From Balneolaceae bacterium (GTDB lineage: Bacteria > Bacteroidota > Rhodothermia > Balneolales > Balneolaceae), in the NCBI GenBank assembly GCA_017640605.1, contig JAEPQH010000004.1:62001-126000 (forward strand): a stretch of DNA of 64,000 nucleotides, written 5' to 3'. Position numbers and translations under genes: made by a program. The notes under the pieces were generated by a model. It did no database searches, was not told the origin of the DNA, and saw nothing but the letters and a program-made list of their open reading frames with translations. Shown here one piece after another: positions 25,343 to 33,826 of the stretch (position 1 is the first letter of the stretch; each line of letters opens with the position of its first letter).

Positions 25343-25840
25343 ATGGATCGACAAATATATATTCTCGTAGTTGAAGACGAACTGGAAGTGATGGAAGCTC
25401 TGGTAAATGATCTGGAGCAATTCGAGGAATTCTTTCCCATTGAATCTGCAAACTCATCCGAAGAAGCTAAACAAGTAGTGAAAGATGTTTACGCCGCCGG
25501 AAATGAGATCGGCCTGGTGTTATGCGATCATGTAATGCCCGGACAAAATGGAGTAGATTTTTTGATCGAACTTCAAGCCAATAATGCTCAGCACGAAGCT
25601 AAAAAAGTATTAGTAACCGGTCAGGCTGGTTTAGAAGATACTATTCAGGCCATAAATAACGCTAAACTAGATTATTACATCGCAAAACCGTGGACAAAAG
25701 AACAATTGGAAGAAGTTGTAACTACACAGCTAACGAATTATATCATGGAGCGGAAGTATAATCCTATGCAATACATGATGATTTTGGACAGCGTACGCCT
25801 TTCTGAATACATGAGAACGCATAAAATAACGGATCACTAA
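25343..25840 (+). CDS. Single-domain response regulator
   Basis: A 165-residue receiver without a DNA-binding domain. Acidic pocket VVEDE, phospho-acceptor Asp62 (VLCDHVMPGQNG), the switch Thr in LVTGQAG and Lys in YYIAKPW are all in place. The C-terminal 40 residues (MERKYNPMQYMMILDSVRLS) are a short extension with no family. The receiver is clearly paralogous to the receiver of the fusion protein at 37607 (both have a VDFL helix, KxVLxT and LDYYxxKPW). It overlaps the kinase gene start by one base (TAATG), so the two are coupled. Confidence 0.92.
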   Translation: MDRQIYILVVEDELEVMEALVNDLEQFEEFFPIESANSSEEAKQVVKDVYAAGNEIGLVLCDHVMPGQNGVDFLIELQANNAQHEAKKVLVTGQAGLEDTIQAINNAKLDYYIAKPWTKEQLEEVVTTQLTNYIMERKYNPMQYMMILDSVRLSEYMRTHKITDH

Positions 25841-27261
25841 TGCCTTCTAAAGCTTTTTCAGATCGGCGAGAATTACTTCGGTTTATTCGGCAGGCCATCA
25901 CCGAGTCGCCGGAGTTACAAAAATTACTTCGAACTTTTTCAAAAGGTGAAGTTCTTTTTCAACAAGGTGATCCTATTCCCCACCTTTATTTACTACTAGA
26001 AGGTGAAGTTACACTCAATCATAAACGAGAAGACGGTACCGAGTTAGATCTAATTACTCTTGCTCCCGGTCATTTTGTGGGATTGGTAGCTTTCACAACT
26101 GGTAACGATTCACTTACTACATGCATATGCCGGCAAAATACCATTGCCTTGTGTATTCGGCAGGATGAGTATGAATCGGTTATGACCGATCATCCAAAGC
26201 TTAGTAGTCCTGTTCAAAAACTGATGCTAAGCAATATGGCTACCCGTTTCCAGAAAAATGTTCAGCTCGAATCAAAAATGAATGCTCTGAACAAGCAATT
26301 GGAAGATGAAGGTGAGCAACTTAAACTTGCGTATGAACAACTGGAAAGTTCGCATCAAAAACTGGTGCATCAAGAGAAAATGGCCACTTTGGGTGAACTG
26401 GTAGCTGGTTTTGCGCACGAAGTAAATAACCCTGCCGCGGCCCTTTTACGCTCCTCTGAAATGTTGAAATCCAATTTTGGGGATATGCAGACTAACAGTG
26501 CGGTTTCTTCGATTTTTAAACTCGGATTAGATTCCAAACCGGTAAATAGCACCGATGTGCGAAAACGCATGCTTACTATTCAAAAGCAGTTCCCTTGGGT
26601 AAAAGAGCGTTCTCAAGTTCGTAAGCTTGCACAAATGCCGGATGAAGCGCTCCAACTAATCTTAGATTACAAAAAAGATGTGGGACTGGAAGAATTAGTA
26701 CGACAATTTGAATCGGGTAAGTTCATCCACAACATTCAGGTGGCAAGCGAACGGATTGCAAATCTAGTAAAGAGCCTTAAAAGTTATAGTAGGCAAGACA
26801 ATAACGAATGGGAAGAAATTGATATTCGTGATGGCATAAACGATACTATTCTAATTCTCTCACATCGTTTGAAGTACCTGAATGTAGAGTTAGATTTGAA
26901 AGATATTCCAAAAACCTGTGGTAAAATGGGTGAGTTAAATCAGGTTTGGACAAATATATTGGTGAATGCCTGTGATGCTTTACCCGACGGTGGCAACATT
27001 TCGATTAAAACAAAATCGGAAGGTGATTTTAAGATTGTCGTCTTGATTTCAGATAACGGTCCCGGTATTTCAGAAGAAATCATCGATCGTATTTTTGAAC
27101 CGAATTTTACTACAAAAAACCAAGGTGCAGAATTTGGTCTCGGACTTGGGTTAGCTATCTCCAACGAAATTATTCGTCAACACGGTGGATTTATCACGGT
27201 TTCTAATCGCGAACAAGGTGGCGCCCAGTTTAAAATAATTCTACCTGTGCGTGCGTGTTAG
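25840..27261 (+). CDS. Soluble histidine kinase with cyclic-nucleotide-binding-like domain
   Basis: A 473-residue kinase with no membrane segment. An N-terminal cNMP-binding/CRP-like domain (about 30-125; FSKGEVLFQQGDPIPHLYLLLEGEVTL) is followed by a coiled coil (about 140-180), a HisKA-like helix with His193 (GFAHEVNNPAAALL), an atypical middle segment and an HATPase domain with N-box NQVWTNILVNACDAL, DNGPGI and GLGLGLA. The cNMP domain lacks an obvious phosphate-binding RTAxxxA cassette, so it may sense something else. It is coupled to the receiver at 25343 and paralogous to the kinase at 36128. Confidence 0.92.
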   Translation: MPSKAFSDRRELLRFIRQAITESPELQKLLRTFSKGEVLFQQGDPIPHLYLLLEGEVTLNHKREDGTELDLITLAPGHFVGLVAFTTGNDSLTTCICRQNTIALCIRQDEYESVMTDHPKLSSPVQKLMLSNMATRFQKNVQLESKMNALNKQLEDEGEQLKLAYEQLESSHQKLVHQEKMATLGELVAGFAHEVNNPAAALLRSSEMLKSNFGDMQTNSAVSSIFKLGLDSKPVNSTDVRKRMLTIQKQFPWVKERSQVRKLAQMPDEALQLILDYKKDVGLEELVRQFESGKFIHNIQVASERIANLVKSLKSYSRQDNNEWEEIDIRDGINDTILILSHRLKYLNVELDLKDIPKTCGKMGELNQVWTNILVNACDALPDGGNISIKTKSEGDFKIVVLISDNGPGISEEIIDRIFEPNFTTKNQGAEFGLGLGLAISNEIIRQHGGFITVSNREQGGAQFKIILPVRAC

Positions 27262-27263
27262 TA

Positions 27264-28394
27264 TCATTTAAGGGCTTGAGCCAAATCTTCGGCTAAATCC
27301 TTTACATGCTCTAAACCAACACTAAATCGAATAAGATTCTCAGGAGTTGTGGAATGTTCTCCCTCGCTTGAGCGGCGGTGTTCCCACAAACTTTCTATTC
27401 CACCTAAGCTTGTGGCTCGACGAATAATTTTTGTTCTACCGACTATTTCTAAGGCACGGTTACCATCTCCATCTATCAATAGAGAAACCATACCTCCAAA
27501 TCCTTTCATTTGTGCTGCGGCTATTTCGTGGTCTTTATGTGATGGAAGTCCCGGATAGAATACTTTCTCTACTGAATCTTGAGTGATTAAAAACTGTGCA
27601 ATTTCCCATGCATTTTGATTGTGCATGCGCATGCGATGAGGAAACGAACGTATGCTACGCGCTAATAACCAGCAATCAAATGGAGAAGGGACAGAGCCCT
27701 GTTTACGTTGAATAATTCGAATAGCATCAAATTGGGCATCGGTTTTAGCAGTGATAATTGCCCCACCAATAATGTCGGAATGTCCTCCTAAAAACTTACT
27801 GGTTGAATGCATCACAAAATCTGCACCATATACAATTGGATTCGTATTGAATGGCGTTGAAAATGTATTATCCACACACACCGAAACTCCTTTTTGATGA
27901 GCAACATGAATCGTCTTTTCCAAATCTGTGATTAGCAGCAATGGGTTGGAAGGACTTTCAAGCAAGGCTAGTTTTGTCTCCGGCTGAATGGCTTCGACAA
28001 ATGCTTCAAGGTTTGTGGTGTCTACACTTGAGTAGGAAATTCCCCATTGATTCGCGAATGTCTCAAGCAAAGATCGAGAACCGTGATACATATCTTCCGG
28101 AATCAGAACATGTGCTCCTTTTGGAACACTCATAAACATAGCTGTTAGGGCTGCAACTCCAGATGAAAAAGAGGCACAAGCTTCACCTTGTTCTAGTGAA
28201 CATAACAGCTGTTCTAATTGTAGCCTGTTTGGGTTTTCGTATCGCGAGTAAATAAAATCACCCTCCTGATACCCGGTAATATCATGTTCGTACGTAGTTG
28301 CCGGTTCCATTGGTGATGCGATTCCACGGCTGCCCGACCAATGCTTACTGCCACTATGAATGGCAATGGTTTCGATGTTTTTAGTAGATTTCAT
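27264..28394 (-). CDS. PLP-dependent trans-sulfuration enzyme (cystathionine gamma-synthase/lyase type)
   Basis: A 376-residue fold-type I PLP enzyme of the Cys/Met metabolism family. Family marks include ETIAIHSG at the N-terminus, SRYENPNRLQLE, the GVAALTA cofactor loop, VDNTFSTPF and the Schiff-base Lys in HSTSKFLGGHSD, then SLGGIESL near the C-terminus. It could act as cystathionine gamma-synthase, cystathionine gamma-lyase or methionine gamma-lyase; sequence by eye does not separate these. Its start overlaps the end of the broken PIN-domain gene by 14 bp on the same strand. Confidence 0.92.
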   Translation of the reverse strand: MKSTKNIETIAIHSGSKHWSGSRGIASPMEPATTYEHDITGYQEGDFIYSRYENPNRLQLEQLLCSLEQGEACASFSSGVAALTAMFMSVPKGAHVLIPEDMYHGSRSLLETFANQWGISYSSVDTTNLEAFVEAIQPETKLALLESPSNPLLLITDLEKTIHVAHQKGVSVCVDNTFSTPFNTNPIVYGADFVMHSTSKFLGGHSDIIGGAIITAKTDAQFDAIRIIQRKQGSVPSPFDCWLLARSIRSFPHRMRMHNQNAWEIAQFLITQDSVEKVFYPGLPSHKDHEIAAAQMKGFGGMVSLLIDGDGNRALEIVGRTKIIRRATSLGGIESLWEHRRSSEGEHSTTPENLIRFSVGLEHVKDLAEDLAQALK

Positions 28395-28744
28395 ATTTCA
28401 TGTATTCGAAATCTTTAATTCTATCAAAATCTGCATCAGTACAGATAAACAAAAGGTCATATACTTTTGCAGTTGCCGCAATTATAGCATCCAATAATCT
28501 TTCCGTATTCTGTCTTCGAATTTTTATTGCTTCAGTTTTTACCCGATCATTAATCGATAAGCGAATCAACTGATCAAAATAGCTTTTAAATAGCATTTCG
28601 TCATTTTTTTAGATTTGGATAGGAGAATATTTCCATCTCTGTAATATCAGAAACAAAAATAGTGTTACCGTCTAATATCTGTTCGAGGTTTGAATCACCA
28701 TTAGTGTGATAAATGATAATATTCGTATCAACCAGAATATTCAC
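28381..28744 (-). pseudogene. PIN-domain toxin gene interrupted by a frameshift in an A7 run
   Basis: Two adjacent reading frames together make one PIN domain. The upstream part begins at GTG 28744 (VNILVDTNIIIYH, with the first catalytic Asp) and includes DITEMEIFSYPNLKK before a TGA. The downstream part continues in another frame with YFDQLIRL, LLDAIIAATA (third acidic site) and FICTDADFDRI to a TAA at 28381. Removing one base from the seven-base A run (plus-strand T run 28604-28610) joins them as NLKNDEMLFKSYF and gives a full-length domain of about 120 residues. It overlaps the antitoxin-like gene upstream by 17 bp and the PLP enzyme downstream by 14 bp. Recent inactivation, phase variation, programmed slippage or a sequencing error are all possible. 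Confidence 0.8.
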
Positions 28745-28907
28745 TTCTATCTTCTCTGACTTCTTTTTGATAATCAACGGGATCAATTTCCCAGTTTATG
28801 GTGCCTGTAAATTTTTTGGCATCGAAAGTCTTTCTCGACCCTTCAAGCTTTTTCAAAGATTCTACTAGATTAGATGATGATTTTTTCTTTTTCGCAGTCT
28901 TTCCCAT
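28728..28907 (-). CDS. Putative antitoxin partner of the PIN protein
   Basis: A 59-residue basic protein (MGKTAKKKKSSSNLVESLKKLEGSRKTFD...). ATG 28907 is chosen because an AGGAG lies 8 bases upstream; a GTG codon precedes it immediately. No DNA-binding family is evident, but the C-terminal acidic stretch NWEIDPVDYQKEVREDRSEY is the type of tail that binds PIN toxins, and the stop lies 17 bp inside the PIN gene. Assignment as a VapB-type antitoxin rests on this position and size. It follows the Ste24-type protease gene by 33 bp. Confidence 0.6.
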   Translation of the reverse strand: MGKTAKKKKSSSNLVESLKKLEGSRKTFDAKKFTGTINWEIDPVDYQKEVREDRSEYSG

Positions 28908-28939
28908 CACTTTTTCTCCTAATTAACAAAAATCGCAGA

Positions 28940-30184
28940 TCAATTACTCGTTTCTAATTCTCTGATCGCCTTAATTCTCTGCAGCACAGGTGGGTGCGAA
29001 TAGTTCAGAAACACGTACCATGGATGCGGGGTAAGATTCGACAAATTATCTTTCGATAGCTTTTTCAAGGTAGAAATCATGTCTTCTTTGTTTCCGGTTG
29101 TCTCTACCGCATAAGCATCTGCTTCGTATTCGTGTTTTCTTGAAGACAGCTGCATGAAAATCGATAACAGCATTTCGATTGGAGCATAAAGCATTCCAAA
29201 GAATACCAGACCTGCATACACCGACATTTCCTCCATATAAAAGGCATCGAACAAGCCACGTTCTTCCAGAAATATGGATAACAGAAAGAAGAGCACTGCG
29301 GTATGCACCACGCTGATTACCATCCCTTTTACGATGTGTTTCTTCTTGTAATGCCCGATTTCGTGTGCAAGCACAGCTACTAGTTCCTGAGTGGTATGGT
29401 TCTCGATCAAAGTGTCATACAAAGCCACACGCTTATTCTTTCCGAAACCCGTAAAAAAAGCATTTGATTTACTTGATCTTTTAGAACCATCAATCACAAA
29501 CAAACCACTAAGGTTGAAATCTACTTTTTCGGTGTAGCGCTCAATTTCTGATCGGAGTTCGCCTTCTTCGAGCGGGGTAAATTTATTGAACAGTGGCATA
29601 ATCCAAGTTGGGGCCACGTATTGCATCGCCAAAGAGAAAAGCGTTACTGCAATCCATGCATACAACCAAGCCCAATCGCCGGCATACATAAAAAATGCAA
29701 GAATGCCCGCCAATAATGGAATACCGATGAGAGCCCCAAGCAACAATCCTTTCAATAGATCAACGATAAAAGTTTTGGGCGTTGTTTTGTTGAACCCAAA
29801 TTGTTCTTCGATTACAAAGGTCGAATAAATACTAAACGGTAACGAAATGATAGATTTTGCGATGAGTAAAATCCCAATAAAAAGTAACCCATTTACCAGA
29901 TCGCTAAACGGAAAACCTCGCAACCATTGATCCAGCACATTAAAGCCTCCGTAAAACCAAAAAACGAGTAACAAAAACAGATCAAAGGTGCCGGTAATTA
30001 ACCCAAATTGCGTTCTAACCCGTGTGTATTGCTGCGACTTTGCATAGGTTTCGGCATCATATACTCCTTCGAATTCGGCCGGCAATTCCGGTGAAAGGGA
30101 TTTCAGATTTTTGATATTCGTGATCAATCCAATCAGATAGTCGATGATCAGCGCTGAAAGAATTACAATAGCGTAAATGTTCAT
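28940..30184 (-). CDS. Ste24/CAAX-type M48 membrane metallopeptidase
   Basis: A 414-residue membrane protease. ATG 30184 is chosen because it opens directly on the first membrane helix (MNIYAIVILSALIIDYLIG); a longer version from 30262 would add an unlikely soluble leader. Several membrane helices surround the zinc site HEIGHYKKKH, with a third ligand Glu in SSRKHEYEADAYAV. The ALYDTLIENHTTQELVAVLAHE stretch is characteristic of the Ste24-type M48A group. Such proteases act in membrane protein quality control. A long perfect inverted repeat lies between it and the divergent dioxygenase gene. Confidence 0.92.
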   Translation of the reverse strand: MNIYAIVILSALIIDYLIGLITNIKNLKSLSPELPAEFEGVYDAETYAKSQQYTRVRTQFGLITGTFDLFLLLVFWFYGGFNVLDQWLRGFPFSDLVNGLLFIGILLIAKSIISLPFSIYSTFVIEEQFGFNKTTPKTFIVDLLKGLLLGALIGIPLLAGILAFFMYAGDWAWLYAWIAVTLFSLAMQYVAPTWIMPLFNKFTPLEEGELRSEIERYTEKVDFNLSGLFVIDGSKRSSKSNAFFTGFGKNKRVALYDTLIENHTTQELVAVLAHEIGHYKKKHIVKGMVISVVHTAVLFFLLSIFLEERGLFDAFYMEEMSVYAGLVFFGMLYAPIEMLLSIFMQLSSRKHEYEADAYAVETTGNKEDMISTLKKLSKDNLSNLTPHPWYVFLNYSHPPVLQRIKAIRELETSN

Positions 30185-30274
30185 GAAGAAGTGTTTGTTG
30201 TTTTGATTAGAAAATAGGGAATAGCCATCATTTCTTTGCACAACTTCCATCAACAAATGCAATAGAGCAGATAG

Positions 30275-30314
30275 AATTTACCAAATAGTTTAATGTTAAA
30301 CTATTTGGTAAATT
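30275..30314. promoter_or_regulatory. 19-bp perfect inverted repeat, likely operator of the dioxygenase operon
   Basis: AATTTACCAAATAGTTTAA (30275-30293) and TTAAACTATTTGGTAAATT (30296-30314) are exact reverse complements with a 2-base centre. The 3' edge is 28 bp before the dioxygenase start. Symmetry and position fit a dimeric MarR- or HxlR-like repressor that controls quinone-detoxification genes, but no such regulator lies nearby. Confidence 0.7.
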
Positions 30315-30342
30315 TCGCCCGGAAATTAATTAAGGAGACATT

Positions 30343-31269
30343 ATGAAACACAATAAAGGATTACATCACATCACCGTGTTAGCAGGTTCACCGAAAGAAA
30401 ATGTAGATTTTTATGTACGTGGATTAGGAATGCGCATGGTAAAAAAATCGGTAAATCAGGATGACCCGGGCACATATCATTTGTTTTATGGAAACGAAGC
30501 CGCACAACCTGGTTCTAGTTTAACATTTTTCCCATGGCCAAGAGCACATAAAGGAAATACCGGAACGGGTGAAGCCGTGAATGTTGCTCTAAAGGTGCCT
30601 GATGGAACTCAAGATTTCTGGCTAGAACGTTTAAATTATCTGGATATTCAGCATTCCGATTTCTTCGAGATTTTTGGCAAACAAGCGATCCGCTTTAACG
30701 ATCCCGATGGTTTGGAATTGGATTTAGTATTCGATGGAGGAGCCAAAGAACAAGAAAGCACTTATGAGAGTACTGTGCCTATCGAATCGGCAATACAAGG
30801 ATTTGAATCTACGCGATTAAAATTGAGTGAAGCCGATGGTACTGTTGATATTCTAACCGATGTGCTTGGCTTTAGAGAATCCTCTTCGAATGGAAACCTA
30901 ACTTTGTTCGAAACCGATGCAAAAATCGGTAGCTCACTCATCATAGAAACCGGTGATAAAGAACCTGGCAAAGGAGGACGTGGCATTGTGCATCACGTTG
31001 CCTTCCGTGCAAAAAATGAAGACGAATTAAATGAACTACGCGAAAAAGTAATGAGCAAAGGATTACGCCCAACCGGTATCATAGATCGTCATTGGTTTAA
31101 GAGCGTGTATTATCACGAGCCAGGCGGTGTGCTTTTTGAAATGGCAACCGATGACCCCGGTTACACTGTTGATGAGGATTTCGAAAAACTTGGAGAAAAA
31201 CTCATCCTAACCCCGTGGCTAGAACCTCGTCGTGAGCTTATCGAGCGTACATTACCTAGCTTGGACTAA
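30343..31269 (+). CDS. Ring-cleaving dioxygenase of the VOC superfamily (MhqO-like)
   Basis: A 308-residue protein with two glyoxalase-fold halves. It opens with GLHHITVLAGSPKENVDFYVRGLGMRMVKKSVNQDDPGTYHLFYG, the standard start of MhqO-type ring-cleavage dioxygenases, with metal His in GLHHIT, and the second half carries GIVHHVAFR and a terminal metal Glu in GGVLFEMATD. AAGGAG lies 5 bases before the ATG. It is the first gene of a three-gene operon with an MFS exporter and an MhqD-like hydrolase; in Bacillus related genes protect against quinones and electrophiles. The large inverted repeat upstream is the probable operator. Confidence 0.9.
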   Translation: MKHNKGLHHITVLAGSPKENVDFYVRGLGMRMVKKSVNQDDPGTYHLFYGNEAAQPGSSLTFFPWPRAHKGNTGTGEAVNVALKVPDGTQDFWLERLNYLDIQHSDFFEIFGKQAIRFNDPDGLELDLVFDGGAKEQESTYESTVPIESAIQGFESTRLKLSEADGTVDILTDVLGFRESSSNGNLTLFETDAKIGSSLIIETGDKEPGKGGRGIVHHVAFRAKNEDELNELREKVMSKGLRPTGIIDRHWFKSVYYHEPGGVLFEMATDDPGYTVDEDFEKLGEKLILTPWLEPRRELIERTLPSLD

Positions 31270-31272
31270 TAC

Positions 31273-32475
31273 ATGAGCCAATCAAAAAACTCAAAACTAA
31301 CGCTATTTACGCTGCTATTAACCAGCACGTTAACGGTAATGGCCGGAGCAACCATAGCTCCGGCTTTACCGGCTATGCAAGAACAATTCAACTCGGTTGA
31401 AAACGCAGAGTTTTGGGTTCGTTTGGTACTTACCATTCCCGGACTATTTATTGTTTTGGGGGCATTTGCAGCGGGTGCACTCATCGATCGGTACTCTAAA
31501 AAGAAATTCCTAATCAGCTGTATGATTGTATATGCGCTAGCAGGAAGCAGTGGGTTATTTTTGGATTCCCTCTTCGCTATACTTGCCGGAAGAGCCATCA
31601 TGGGGTTAGGAGTAGCCGGTATTATGACTACCGTTATTACTTTATTCTCGGATTATTACTCGGGCAATGAACGTGCAAGAGCATTGGGTATGCAATCTTC
31701 GTTTATGGCTTTGGGGGGCGTAATTTTTTTGACTACCGGAGGATTTCTGGCCGATTTAAGCTGGAGATTCCCTTTTGCCATTTACCTTTCGGCATTATTG
31801 TTTGTGCCTTTAGCAATTCGGTTTTTATACGAACCTGAACGTAGCACAAACGAACCCACAACCGATGACTCGGCTTCCATAATTTCAGCTAGCGACCTAC
31901 TAAAATTACTCGTCTTGGTATATGGGCTTATTCTCTCCGCTCAAATAATTTTCTACACCATCCCCATTCATCTACCCTTCTTTTTGATGGACACATTTAA
32001 CGCTTCTGCCACTTCAAGCGGATTAGCTATTGGTTTGGTAACCCTTTTTGCAGGAATAACTTCTTTGTGTTACGGATGGATCAAGCACAGAATTGGTTAT
32101 GTGTACATACTTGTTTCAGCTTTTTTGTTATTAAGTATCGGATATATCAGTATCAGTTTTGCCGATAACCTTTGGTTTTTAGTTTTCGGCTTAATCATAA
32201 TCGGCGTCGGATTTGGACTATTCATGCCGAATGTAAATACTTGGCTTGCGGAAGTTGCACCTGAAAAATTCCGTGGCCGAGTTATGGGCGGCATCACTAC
32301 TTTTGTGTTTTTAGGGCAATTTCTATCACCAATTGCTACACAACCCATTCAAGTTTCTTTAGATATTCCGGGATTATACCTCAGTAGTGGTGGTTTTCTC
32401 GCTATAACTGCATTGCTACTCCTTTTCTTTAGAAACCCATTAATCGCGCTTTGTCGCAGAATTTCAACCTCATAA
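31273..32475 (+). CDS. MFS transporter
   Basis: A 400-residue, roughly 12-helix major facilitator protein. The loop 2-3 signature is seen as GALIDRYSKKKFLIS, and PALPAMQEQF and the LSWRFPFAIY segment after helix 5 fit drug exporters of the DHA1 type. It starts 3 bp after the dioxygenase stop and is followed by a carboxylesterase-type hydrolase 10 bp later. The operon context suggests export of aromatic, quinone-like or electrophilic compounds; the substrate is inferred, not visible. Confidence 0.9.
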   Translation: MSQSKNSKLTLFTLLLTSTLTVMAGATIAPALPAMQEQFNSVENAEFWVRLVLTIPGLFIVLGAFAAGALIDRYSKKKFLISCMIVYALAGSSGLFLDSLFAILAGRAIMGLGVAGIMTTVITLFSDYYSGNERARALGMQSSFMALGGVIFLTTGGFLADLSWRFPFAIYLSALLFVPLAIRFLYEPERSTNEPTTDDSASIISASDLLKLLVLVYGLILSAQIIFYTIPIHLPFFLMDTFNASATSSGLAIGLVTLFAGITSLCYGWIKHRIGYVYILVSAFLLLSIGYISISFADNLWFLVFGLIIIGVGFGLFMPNVNTWLAEVAPEKFRGRVMGGITTFVFLGQFLSPIATQPIQVSLDIPGLYLSSGGFLAITALLLLFFRNPLIALCRRISTS

Positions 32476-32485
32476 ATATATTATT

Positions 32486-33157
32486 ATGTCGTTTTTTATC
32501 GCAACCTCCGACCAACCATTTAGTGGTCCACATCAAAACCAGCAATTACTACGAGCCGGGGCCGACCCTGCATCTGCAAAAGCTGCAATGATTATGATTC
32601 ACGGTCGTGGTGCCAGCGCTGAAAGTATTCTTGGACTAGCTAATGAATTGGACCATCAAAACTCTATCACTTTTTATGCCCCACAGGCCAGCGGACATAC
32701 TTGGTATCCGTATTCCTTTTTAGCCCCTACTGATCAAAACCAGCCGGGATTAAACTCAGGATTGCAAGCAGTTTTCGACGCCGTACAGCAAGCAGAAAAC
32801 GATGGCTTTTCAAAAGATCAGATTTTCTTACTCGGATTTTCTCAAGGTGCCTGTTTAGCTTCAGAGTTTGTGGCTCGTCATCCACAAAAATATGCGGGAC
32901 TAATTGTATTAAGTGGTGGTTTAATTGGCGATACACTTCCAAAAGATCAATATACCGGCGACTTAGATCAAACTCCTGTTTTTATGGGCTGCAGCGATGT
33001 GGATGCTCATATCCCCGAGCAACGAGTTCACGAGTCCGCTGATATTTTATCTGGATTAAATGCGGATGTAACCAAGAAAATCTATCCGGGCATGGGTCAT
33101 ACCATTAATCAGGATGAGATTGATCATATTAATCGAATGATTCTTGCAAGTATCTAG
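32486..33157 (+). CDS. Alpha/beta hydrolase (carboxylesterase, MhqD-like)
   Basis: A 223-residue cytosolic hydrolase of the phospholipase/carboxylesterase family. The oxyanion region is MIMIHGRGASAES, the nucleophile elbow is LLGFSQGACLA, the acid is Asp in CSDVDAHIP and the His is in GMGHTINQDEI. Members encoded beside ring-cleaving dioxygenases are induced by quinones in Firmicutes, and the same trio arrangement occurs here. No terminator is evident before the toxin-antitoxin genes 200 bp downstream. Confidence 0.9.
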   Translation: MSFFIATSDQPFSGPHQNQQLLRAGADPASAKAAMIMIHGRGASAESILGLANELDHQNSITFYAPQASGHTWYPYSFLAPTDQNQPGLNSGLQAVFDAVQQAENDGFSKDQIFLLGFSQGACLASEFVARHPQKYAGLIVLSGGLIGDTLPKDQYTGDLDQTPVFMGCSDVDAHIPEQRVHESADILSGLNADVTKKIYPGMGHTINQDEIDHINRMILASI

Positions 33158-33271
33158 AGTGTTGTGAAAAGTCAGGATTAACCTATGACGAACTAAATCT
33201 TTAGTAAAAAATCCTCCTCTCCCATCGATGGTATAGATATTGATGAATTACTGAGTAGATCATCTTCTCTT

Positions 33272-33331
33272 TCATACAAGTTCTAATTCGTTCTAAAAAA
33301 CCGAAATTGTATCTTTGTCGTACTTGTATGA
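33272..33331 (+). promoter_or_regulatory. Promoter and operator of RHH/RelE toxin-antitoxin pair
   Basis: TCATACAAGT (33272-33281) and ACTTGTATGA (33322-33331) are a perfect 10-bp inverted repeat 40 bases apart. Between them is TATCTTTG (33310-33317), an exact match to the Bacteroidota -7 element TAnnTTTG, so the right arm covers the predicted transcription start. This fits autorepression by the ribbon-helix-helix antitoxin. Confidence 0.6.
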
Positions 33332-33354
33332 CACGTAAACCAATTTCTTGAATA

Positions 33355-33570
33355 ATGCCAATAACAGTACGATTAGGAGAATCTGTTGAAAAGCGTTTGG
33401 ATCAACTGGCTAAACTAACCGGTAGAACCAAAACTTACTACATTCGCCAAGCGTTAGTAGAAAAATTGGACGAGCTCGAAGATTTGTATATAGCAGAGCA
33501 GCGCCTAGAACAACCTGACAAACGCTGGACTCTGGATCAGTTAGAGCGTGGCGATGATCTGGACAATTGA
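33355..33570 (+). CDS. Ribbon-helix-helix antitoxin
   Basis: A 71-residue protein. MPITVRLGESVEKRLDQLAKLTGRTKTYYIRQALVEKL is a typical ribbon-helix-helix fold: a short beta-strand with alternating residues, then two helices. The C-terminal acidic part (DELEDLYIAEQRLEQPDKRW...) is the probable toxin-binding tail. The stop lies inside the RelE-type gene (17-bp overlap with the preferred ATG), so translation is coupled. It likely represses its own promoter through the inverted repeat at 33272-33331. Confidence 0.92.
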   Translation: MPITVRLGESVEKRLDQLAKLTGRTKTYYIRQALVEKLDELEDLYIAEQRLEQPDKRWTLDQLERGDDLDN

Positions 33571-33826
33571 ATTTGATAACCGAGCAAGAAAGGAACTCAG
33601 AAAGCTCGACAAACAAACTCAAAAGCGCATCCTTAAGTGGTTAAGAAAAAACCTCGCAACAAACGAAGATCCTAGAAAAACAGGAAAATCTCTGAAGGGA
33701 CACATGAAAGGGTTATGGAGATATCGGGTGGGTGATTATCGAATCATTAGCCAAATTCAAGACGAAAACATATTAATATTGGTTATCCGACTTGGTCATC
33801 GAAGAGATATTTACGAAGATAAATAG
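33554..33826 (+). CDS. RelE/ParE-family toxin
   Basis: A 90-residue basic protein of the RelE superfamily: MIWTIEFDNRARKELRKLDKQTQKRILKWLRKNL, GKSLKGHMKGLWRYRVGDYRIISQIQDENILILVIRLGHRRDIYE. ATG 33554 is preferred; a GTG two codons upstream is possible. The basic residues and the terminal HRRDIYE tail used for mRNA cleavage by RelE-type toxins are intact, so it is probably functional. It would be an mRNA interferase acting at the ribosome, or a ParE-like gyrase poison; the intact tail favours RelE. Confidence 0.92.
   Translation: MIWTIEFDNRARKELRKLDKQTQKRILKWLRKNLATNEDPRKTGKSLKGHMKGLWRYRVGDYRIISQIQDENILILVIRLGHRRDIYEDK

Noticed and set aside
28381-28596. C-terminal PIN fragment as an independent small gene
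   Set aside because: It begins in the middle of the PIN fold, lacks a ribosome binding site, and is completed exactly by the upstream frame after a one-base shift.
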